From Baffinella frigidus (Eukaryota > Cryptophyceae > Cryptomonadales > Baffinellaceae): a stretch of DNA of 10,898 bases. The notes beneath the pieces are model-generated. The model made no database searches. It was not told the origin of the DNA and saw only the letters and a program-made list of their open reading frames with translations. Shown here piece by piece: positions 5,892-10,898 of this stretch. How positions within the stretch are numbered: position 1 is the stretch's first letter; each line of letters starts with the position of its first letter. The translations under genes and the position numbers were made by a program. The stretch spans positions 515,949 to 526,846 of the forward strand of contig MU646540.1 in assembly GCA_026770585.1 (NCBI GenBank), read 5' to 3'.

Positions 5892-6158
5892 ATGACCGCA
5901 CCCTCGCAGAACCCCATGCTCATCTCCGCCGACTTCATGTGCAAGCATCGTGCCGGGCCGCAACTTCCTCCTGCGTCGCACGACGAGTTCCTCGCGCGCC
6001 GCCACGCCGAGCGCGCCCCGCGCGCCTGCTCGTTGGAGGCAAAGCTCACCAGCTCGTTGGACGACTGCGAGTGCGTCGTGCACACCCCGAACGACGACAC
6101 CTCGAGCGATTCTTCTTCCTTGCCGACCTCTGCTCCTCCCAGCGCGTCGCACGACTAG
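5892..6158 (+). CDS. Possible coding exon, GC-rich, with repeated 28-residue module; unrecognised
   Basis: From ATG 5892 to TAG at 6156-6158 the frame is open (upstream to a stop at 5706) and third positions are overwhelmingly G or C through 5950-6110. That is what a real gene in a GC-rich coding genome would show, and the AASS exons show it too. The peptide includes ISADFMCKHRAG, then the module from ASHDEFLARRHAERAPRACS through LEAKLTSS, then an acidic/serine-rich stretch. The module repeats at 6143-6232 as ASHD, stop, FLARRHAQRAPRACS. No known domain is recognised. The other two plus frames and one minus frame are also open because of composition, so this call is weak. Confidence 0.3.
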   Translation: MTAPSQNPMLISADFMCKHRAGPQLPPASHDEFLARRHAERAPRACSLEAKLTSSLDDCECVVHTPNDDTSSDSSSLPTSAPPSASHD

Positions 6159-6232
6159 TTCCTCGCGCGCCGCCACGCCCAGCGCGCCCCGCGCGCCTGC
6201 TCGCTCGAGGCAAAGCTCACGAGCTCGTTCCT
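5969..6232 (+). repeat. Tandem ~85-bp GC-rich repeat, two good copies and a degraded third
   Basis: Copies at 5972-6060 and 6143-6232 both run GCGTCGCACGAC(G/T)AGTTCC..GAGGCAAAGCTCAC(C/G)AGCTCGTT. A third degraded copy near 6294-6332 gives LLWEARLTSWL against the module end SLEAKLTSSL, in another frame. A stop codon in copy 2 separates it from the open frame. Confidence 0.75.
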
Positions 6233-6670
6233 CCCCGCGGACTAAGCGCGAACCCCGCGTGGCACCTGCGCACCACGAAACCGCGCACACGGTCCCTGCT
6301 CTGGGAAGCGAGGCTCACATCGTGGCTCGTCCGGCCGAAGAACACGCGAGCCCGCGAAGGCGCCAGCTTTCGCCGAACTTGCAGCGCGTGAAATGCTCAA
6401 GTGCCGTGTTCAACGATGCGTGGGTAGCACAAGTGAAGTGCTCAAGTAAATTAATTCCCCCAAGCTCTCTGTCTGTTTCTTCCGTGCTCTGGGATCTGCA
6501 TGCCGCGCGAAAGAAGAAGAAGAGACTTTTATTGACCTCAAGACGTCGGACCAAACTTGAGACGTCCAGAGAGGTCTCGAAATAAGTGTTTGCGCGAAAG
6601 ACATCCGTGACACCAGCGTGCAGCCACCCGCGAACGATTGCGTCGGAACCTGGAACGCTCTGGTTGTCAC
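6233..6670. other. Unassigned stretch before the MITE cluster
   Basis: Contains the direct repeat GTGAA(A/G)TGCTCAAGT (6389, 6433) and otherwise nothing recognised. The plus frame open to 6585 ends in a basic, low-complexity tail (RKKKKR) and has no domain. Confidence 0.4.
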
Positions 6671-6790
6671 TACAGGGGTACCTCGCTCATTAGAAACCGC
6701 CCCCACCCAAGACCCTACAGTAGGGCTATGCCTAGGGACCTATGGTGGTCCTGGGGGGGGGGGTGGTTCTTATGAGCGAGGTACCCCTGT
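6671..6790. mobile_element. MITE family 1, copy 1 (orientation B)
   Basis: TIR TACAGGGGTACCTCGCTCAT at the left, with the inverse GAGCGAGGTACCCCTGT at the right. The centre reads ACCCTACAGTAGGGC..CCTATGGTGGTCC. The whole element is a near palindrome with no coding capacity. Confidence 0.9.
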
Positions 6791-7223
6791 CCCCTAAGTG
6801 GCGAGTAGGCTCATACTCCCTACGGTAGGGCCCTAAGACCTGCCTAGGGCGAGTTCCGGTGAATATCCACTCTATGGTCACTTAAGGGATGGCTCTGGAT
6901 CACAAGGTCGTTCGGATGGTGATCAAGGCGCTCTCTGATTTAATCCAACCGAGTGTTCACAATTAATACGATTTTGATGTATCTTAAGGGTAGAAATCAG
7001 ACAGTCGTCTATCTAGACTTCAGTTAGAGCCTCAAGGTACACCAGAATCGGATCGGAGATCCCCAAAATCGCATTTATTTTGAATACTCGTCCGGATGAG
7101 ATTACTAGCAATCGACTGCCTCAGTTAATCTGGGCTCCTCGTTAAATAAACATGTGGAAGCTCTCTGTACTGGTGCAGTTAATCTGGGCTCCTCAGTAAA
7201 TACATGTCGATGCTGTTTGAGTT
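6791..7223. other. Unassigned stretch with an imperfect foldback and a direct repeat
   Basis: CCCTAAGTG (6792) and CACTTAAGGG (6878) face each other around a centre like the family 1 core (CCCTACGGTAGGGCCCTA). CAGTTAATCTGGGCTCCTC occurs at 7122 and 7176, period 54. No gene is recognised; the open frame 7154-7426 runs through the element at 7224-7421. Confidence 0.5.
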
Positions 7224-7421
7224 CCACTCGAGAATGCTGGAGGATCCTGTTTACAAGTTACAAGTGGGGTTGTAAACATTTGTACCATGATAAGGTGTTC
7301 AAACCTCGCGCCTGGCCAATATATGGCTGGTTACGTGATCAAACAATGAAAGTTACTACGCGAATGCCCACTTTTGAAAGCACATCGGGTTTAAATAAGC
7401 CCCTCCAGCATTCTCGTGTGG
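7224..7421. mobile_element. MITE candidate, TIR CCAC(T/A)CGAGAATGCTGGAGG
   Basis: 7224-7243 and 7402-7421 are inverted copies of 20 bp with one mismatch. The flanks both begin TTTGA (TTTGAGTT left, TTTGACGA right), a possible but weak 8-bp duplication. No transposase frame is seen. Confidence 0.55.
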
Positions 7422-7509
7422 TTTGACGAGGTGTGAGGGGGGCGTGCGGAGAGCCTTCAGAGTGGCTGGCTTTCCAGAGAGCTGCTGTGTGGCTTCGTGA
7501 CGTTGGACG

Positions 7510-7630
7510 TACAGGGGTACCTCGCTCATGAGAAACTGCCGCCCCCATAGGACCACCATCGGGCCCCAGGCATAGGCCTACTGCAGGGTCCCAGGGGGGT
7601 GCTGTTTCTTATGAGAGAGGTACCCCCGTA
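7510..7630. mobile_element. MITE family 1, copy 2 (orientation A)
   Basis: Both TIRs are present and bounded by TA (TACAGGGGTACCTCGCTCAT; GAGAGAGGTACCCCCGTA). The centre reads AGGACCACCATCGGGCCCC..CTACTGCAGGGTCC. Confidence 0.9.
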
Positions 7631-7676
7631 GTCCAGGACGAGCCCGCCTCGGGTCGTTAGATCGACCAGGTCCGAT

Positions 7677-7732
7677 AAGGGTTTAGGGTTTGGTGTTTGG
7701 TGTTTGGGGTCTAGGGTTTAGGGTACAGGGTT
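7677..7732 (+). repeat. Interstitial telomere-like tract
   Basis: GGGTTTAGGGTTTGGTGTTTGG and similar units between two family 1 MITEs. Just beyond, 7750-7766 (ATGAGCGAGATATCC) looks like a degraded family 1 end. Confidence 0.8.
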
Positions 7733-8218
7733 CACTCCCATTGGGGGAGAGATGAGCGAGATATCCTCTCTCTTACACGCACACGGGGTATCTCCAGTAA
7801 CAGAGCCTAGTCTTTGCTGAAGGATGAAAATGATGTCTGCATGTCAAGACTGGCTAGTTTTATGGGTTACCAACTATTTGGTGGCCTCTGCTTGAAACTC
7901 GTCGGCCATACTAGTCTAAAGGCCTCGAAGGCTGTGTGAGACTACAAAGGTTACTCAAAAATCAGGTCACATAATTTAAAGCCACACACCGAAAATGGGC
8001 TTGGGGACCATATTAAATCAAGACTTGCAGACCTAACGCTTCCCCTTAGCTCCTTAGCTTTATGGACCGCATACCAACTGCCTTTTTCGTTTGTAGCTTC
8101 AAGGTCCGTACATCGACCGACATATCCAGAGAAAAGCGGGGGAAGCCTTGCTGCCCACCCACAAGATGGAGAAGTGACTCCCTGAAACGATGGTGATCTC
8201 TGACTGAAGTTGCAAGAG
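7733..8218. other. Unassigned unique sequence
   Basis: No repeat, RNA gene or credible coding frame. The minus open frame 7951-8238 takes its start and first residues (MSEVPLY) from the end of the adjacent MITE. Confidence 0.5.
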
Positions 8219-8340
8219 TACAGGGGTACCTCGCTCATAAGAAACCGCCCCCCCCCCTAGGACCACCGAAGGGCCATATGCATGGTCCTACTGTACGGTC
8301 CTAGGGGGGGTCGGTTTCTTATGAGCGAGGTACCCCTGTA
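8219..8340. mobile_element. MITE family 1, copy 3 (orientation A)
   Basis: Full-length, with intact TIRs and TA on both sides. A twelve-base C run follows the left TIR and a G run precedes the right one, matching as stem arms. Confidence 0.93.
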
Positions 8341-8348
8341 GTTGTACA

Positions 8349-8436
8349 CCGGAGAGACAAAGGACGACAGCTCCGCAGCAGGGGAATACAGGGGTCCTTT
8401 TGTCTCTCCGGCTCCGCAGCAGGGGAATACAGGGGT
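8349..8436. repeat. Hairpin plus 26-bp direct repeat ending in a MITE 5' end
   Basis: CCGGAGAGACAAAGGA (8349-8364) pairs with TCCTTTTGTCTCTCCGG (8395-8411), one bulge. The 26-bp run starting GCTCCGCAGCAGGGGAATAC is identical at 8370-8395 and 8411-8436, both ending TACAGGGGT, the family 1 terminus. Only the second continues into a full element. Confidence 0.85.
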
Positions 8437-8548
8437 ACCTCGCTCATAAGAAACAGCCCACCCCATAGGACCACCATAGGGCCCTAGGCATGGTCCTACT
8501 GTAGGGTCCTAAGGGATGGTGTTTTCTTATGAGCGAGGTACCCCTGTA
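8428..8548. mobile_element. MITE family 1, copy 4 (orientation A)
   Basis: Full-length and TA-bounded, with centre AGGACCACCATAGGGCCC..GTCCTACTGTAGGGTCC. Confidence 0.93.
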
Positions 8549-8615
8549 CAACCTAGAACAGGTTGTCAGTCACGAATCCGGGGGTTTGGAGCCCCTAAAC
8601 AAGGAAACAAGGACC

Positions 8616-8731
8616 TAAACACCTCGCTTAAGAACCCCCCCCCCCCCAAAGACCCTACAGTAGGGCTATGCCCAGGGCCCTATGGTGGTCCCTAGGGGGA
8701 GGCGGTTTCTTATGAGCGAGGTACCCCTGTA
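8616..8731. mobile_element. MITE family 1, copy 5 (orientation B, eroded left end)
   Basis: The right TIR is perfect (TTTCTTATGAGCGAGGTACC..). The left is reduced to TAAACACCTCGCTTAAGAAC. A long C run follows the left end. Confidence 0.85.
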
Positions 8732-8836
8732 CCCACCCAAAAAGCTACAGGGAACACGTTTGCACCGAAATTGGACCCGTTTCTTCAAGTTGTATTGGAG
8801 TTGTCACGTCACGCCCGGATGTCCGGGGTTTGACCC

Positions 8837-9183
8837 TACCTCGCTCATAAGAAATATAAGAAACGCCCACCCTCCTAGGGACCACCACAGGGCCCTAGGC
8901 ATAGGCCTACTGTAGGGTCCTAGGGGGAGGCCGTTTCTTATGAGCGAGGTACCCCTGTACCTCGCTCATAAGAAACGCCCACCCTCCTAGGGACCACCAC
9001 AGGGCCCTAGGCATAGGCCTACTGTAGGGTCCTAGGGGGAGGCCGTTTCTTATGAGCGAGGTACCCCTGTACCTCGCTCATAAGAAACGCCCACCCTCCT
9101 AGGGACCACCATAGGGCTCTAGGCATAGGCCTACTGTAGGGTCCTAGGGGGAGGCCGTTTCTTGTGAGCGAGGTACTCCTGTA
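8837..9183. mobile_element. Tandem array of three MITE family 1 units (copies 6-8)
   Basis: Units 8837-8957, 8958-9069 and 9070-9183, lengths 121, 112 and 114 with the final TA. Units 2 and 3 differ at only a few bases. Each begins TACCTCGCTCATAAG, lacking the terminal TACAGGGG, and shares its TA with the preceding unit. Unit 1 has an extra ATATAAGAA next to the TIR. Confidence 0.92.
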
Positions 9184-9193
9184 GCCTTTTGAG

Positions 9194-9209
9194 CTACAGG
9201 GGTACCTCG
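9194..9209 (+). mobile_element. Solo fragment of the MITE family 1 end
   Basis: CTACAGGGGTACCTCGC stands alone, followed by unrelated sequence (ACTCGTCTTCTTC). It may be a deletion remnant. Confidence 0.7.
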
Positions 9210-9248
9210 CACTCGTCTTCTTCTTCCTGCCCCATCTACTGAGCACCC

Positions 9249-9369
9249 TACAGGGGCACCTCGCCCATAAGAAACCGCCTCCCCATAGGACCCTACAGTA
9301 GACATGTGCCTAGGGCCCTATGGTGGTCCTATGGGGTGGGCGGTTTCTTATGAGCGAGGTACCCCTGTA
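9249..9369. mobile_element. MITE family 1, copy 9 (orientation B)
   Basis: TACAGGGGCACCTCGCCCAT at the left (two transitions), perfect right TIR, TA on both sides, and centre AGGACCCTACAGTAGAC..CCCTATGGTGGTCC. Confidence 0.92.
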
Positions 9370-9402
9370 CTGAGGACCCTACCGTCCTCTCATGCTCTGG
9401 GC

Positions 9403-9700
9403 ACACAGTCCCGTGAAAGATAGTAAAGTCACTCCGGCTATCCTACAAGGGACTGTTTGGGGATGCAGTCCCGTGTAGGATGACCGGAGTGACTTTACCA
9501 CAGTCACGTCCACCCCGGTCATCCTACCCACACAGCGGACTTCGAAAGGATTTTGAATAACCCTCAAGCGACAAGACCTACGATCCTACGGTAGACAACC
9601 CGTAGGGACGTAGGGGGGCTCCTACGGATAAGGTAACGGAAAGCCGGCCCGATTCGGGCCGACAATCTCTTCGTAGCCCGCTGTGTGGACGGGACTGTGT
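9403..9700. repeat. Nested inverted repeats around a 78-bp hairpin
   Basis: Arms 9423-9455 and 9466-9498 (GTAAAGTCACTCCGG..GGGACTG) pair at 30 of 33 positions around a 10-base loop. Outside, ACACAGTCCCGT (9403-9414) is perfectly inverted at 9689-9700, and CCACACAGCGG (9528-9538) is inverted near 9675-9686. Related GACCGGAGTGAC pieces lie in AASS intron 2. Confidence 0.75.
9537..9642. repeat. 106-bp dispersed repeat, copy 2
   Basis: Gap-free match to 1833-1938 in AASS intron 2. This copy lacks the inverted right arm that makes copy 1 a foldback. A small CGGCCCGA-T-TCGGGCCG hairpin follows at 9645-9661. Confidence 0.8.
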
Positions 9701-9738
9701 CCCCAGAGACGCTGCCGCGCCTCACCCTGACGATTTCA

Positions 9739-9791
9739 CAGTCCGACTTGACGCGCTTGCCAGCGAGCGAGAGAGAGAGAGAGAGGGAGCG

Positions 9792-9839
<48 letters not shown>

Positions 9840-9875
9840 CCCCTCCGATGTCCTCAGTCCGACTTGACGCGCTTG
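9739..9875. repeat. GA microsatellite between 21-bp direct repeats
   Basis: (GA)n with GC interruptions at 9763-9840, bracketed by identical 21-bp copies (CAGTCCGACTTGACGCGCTT plus G) at 9739-9759 and 9855-9875. On the minus strand the unit reads KRVKSD in one frame, which may be a remnant of coding sequence. The plus frame giving ERERER is low complexity. Confidence 0.85.
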
Positions 9876-9919
9876 GTAGAAGGTTCGCCCGAGGCAAGCT
9901 CCTGTACGGGGGTGGTGGT

Positions 9920-10041
9920 TACAGGGGAATCTCGCTCATAAGAAACCGCCCCCCCCCAGGACCCTACAGTAGGCCTATGCCTAAGGCCCTATGGTGGTCC
10001 TTAGAGGGGTGGCGTTTTTTTATGAGCGAGGTACCCCTGCA
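9920..10041. mobile_element. MITE family 1, copy 10 (orientation B)
   Basis: TACAGGGGAATCTCGCTCAT at the left. At the right, TTATGAGCGAGGTACCCCTG is followed by CA rather than TA. The centre is CCCTACAGTAGGCC..CCCTATGGTGGTCC. Confidence 0.9.
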
Positions 10042-10070
10042 CGAGGGGGGGGCGTTTATGCGGGGAAAGC

Positions 10071-10340
10071 ACGGTGACCGTTCATTGAGGGGAAAGAACT
10101 GTGAACGTTAATAGGGTAACGGCCTGAAAATGGGGTAGTTAGGCCTACGGCATTGCCTAGGACCTCCTACCGTAGGCCGAGAATTTTTGGTCCTAGGATC
10201 CCTCGGCCTACGGTAGGAGGTCCTAGGCAATGCCATATGCCTAACTACCCCATTTTTAGGCCGTTAGCCTATGAACGTTCACTGAGCGGAAAGCACCGTC
10301 CATTGAGGAGCACCGTCCACTGAGCAGCCACCGTGGGCTT
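10071..10340 (+). repeat. Short tandem array, unit ~(A)CCGTCCA(T/C)TGAG(G/C)AGC, split by a palindrome
   Basis: Related units are ACCGTTCATTGAGGGGAAAG (left of the palindrome), then AACGTTCACTGAGCGGAAAG, CCGTCCATTGAGGAGCA and CCGTCCACTGAGCAGCCA (right of it). The palindrome at 10110-10271 interrupts one unit. Confidence 0.7.
10110..10271. mobile_element. Foldback element with ~65-75-bp arms and possible 8-bp target duplication
   Basis: The left arm to 10181 (TAACGGCCTGAAAATGGGG..CCGTAGGCCGAG) pairs with 10202-10271, with about four mismatches over 65 bp and a loop of about 20 bases. TGAACGTT flanks both sides (10102-10109, 10272-10279). The inner stem TGCCTAGGACC..TACCGTAGG resembles the family 1 core. 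Confidence 0.8.
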
Positions 10341-10802
10341 CACAGATACAGTCCATCTAAACGATTTTTACCAGAATCGTATCCATTGCCCTGAAACCTA
10401 ACCGGAATTTCACCTTGAATTCAAGGTGAAAAGGTCTTCGGTCGCTGCTAAGTGGTACGGTAGGCAGCAGTCCACCCCCTATTTTACATTCCCCCAGAAT
10501 CGGTCAAGTTGGGAGGGATCTGTATCACTCTATCTACACCGTGGACTACGGACCTTTCATCAAAAGTCAACTTACCCTGTGGACAGTTAACTTTAAAGAT
10601 TTTCTAAAACAAATTTGGTCATGTTACCCCTAAATCTAGGGGCCCCGAAACCCTCGAAGCCCACCGTGTGATTGGGCTCACCAACTTGGTCAGCCCGGGC
10701 TCTTCACAGGTGCAAAGTTGACGGGGTTGTACCGCAATCCCAGCATGTCAACTTGTGAATAGTCTGTCAAGATGAGCGAGGGGGAGGGACCTTTTCGAAG
10801 TG
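10283..10802. other. Unassigned stretch with a 24-bp perfect palindrome
   Basis: 10408-10431 is a perfect palindrome centred on GAATTC (half-site TTTCACCTTGAA). A segment near 10725-10770 (TTGTACCGC..CAACTTGTGAATAGTCTGTCA) recurs at 3523-3574 in AASS intron 1. No coding frame or RNA gene is recognised. Confidence 0.55.
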
Positions 10803-10898
10803 GGGTTTAGGGTGCAGGGTGTAGGGTGCAGGGTGTAGGGTGTAGAGTGCAGGGTGTAGGGTGCAGGGTGTAGGGTGTAGGGTGTAGGGTGTAGGGTG
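10803..10898 (+). repeat. Telomere-variant array TGTAGGG/TGCAGGG at the window edge
   Basis: One TTTAGGG, then twelve or so heptamers mixing TGTAGGG, TGCAGGG and TGTAGAG, continuing past the edge. The orientation is G-rich on the plus strand. The unit is the same as the minus-strand reading of the 745-905 block. Confidence 0.93.

Noticed and set aside
5838-6290. Minus-strand 150-residue frame and the other two plus frames over the GC-rich region
   Set aside because: Open because of GC-rich composition; third-position bias is best in the 5892-6158 frame.
7951-8238. Minus open frame starting MSEVPLY
   Set aside because: Start codon and N-terminus come from the end of a MITE; the rest shows no coding bias or motif.
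9685-9867. Plus frame with ERERERARERER
   Set aside because: Translation of the GA microsatellite.
8682-10111. Other frames containing MSEVPLY or RGTSLIRN (8682-8915, 9019-9246, 9848-10111)
   Set aside because: They lie across MITE copies and are repeat translations.
10803-10898. True chromosome end
   Set aside because: The units are mixed variants rather than uniform TTTAGGG and continue past the edge, so an interstitial or subtelomeric tract is as likely.
1-10898. tRNA or rRNA genes
   Set aside because: No convincing B-box (GGTTCRANNCC) with cloverleaf context and no conserved rRNA core was seen by eye.

Overview
The window looks like nuclear DNA of a eukaryote, probably a unicellular alga or other protist. 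Three things point there: short phase-0 exons with GT..AG introns, repeated blocks of Arabidopsis-type telomere sequence (TTTAGGG and the variants TGTAGGG, TGCAGGG, TTTCGGG) inside the sequence, and many small foldback transposable elements (MITEs). No bacterial operon, tRNA, rRNA or CRISPR array was found. The exact lineage cannot be fixed from the sequence.

Left third (1-3899, minus strand). This holds the 5' part of one recognisable gene, alpha-aminoadipic semialdehyde synthase (lysine-ketoglutarate reductase/saccharopine dehydrogenase, AASS/LKR-SDH), the entry enzyme of lysine breakdown by the saccharopine route. Four exons can be read: 3795-3899, 2944-3069, 944-1048 and 1-47. All junctions are phase 0, all donors are AG^GTC, and the rest of the gene lies beyond base 1. 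Introns 2 and 3 are filled with telomere-like repeats, MITEs and decayed partial copies ('echoes') of the neighbouring exon edges. Intron 1 carries a long TG/CG alternating tract and two short echoes of the exon 2 edge.

Middle (3900-6670). Mostly unassigned. It has a perfect 14-bp hairpin (4407-4438), a TA-flanked MITE (4745-4990), and a GC-rich stretch (about 5709-6390) with coding-like base use and tandem copies of a 28-residue module, one interrupted by a stop codon.

Right third (6671-10898). A dense nest of one MITE family, about 118 bp, whose terminal inverted repeat starts CAGGGGTACCTCGCTC and is flanked by TA. I count ten copies, three of them in direct tandem. Other foldback elements lie among them (7224-7421, 9423-9498, 10110-10271), with a GA microsatellite, interstitial telomere repeats (7677-7732) and a terminal TGTAGGG/TGCAGGG array (10803-10898). 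Open reading frames here are mostly translations of MITE ends; the peptide MSEVPLY is simply the outward reading of the terminal repeat.

Most notable: the AASS introns look as if they grew by repeated capture of telomere-like DNA together with truncated copies of adjacent exons. Several echoes share one breakpoint, and two share the same premature stop.
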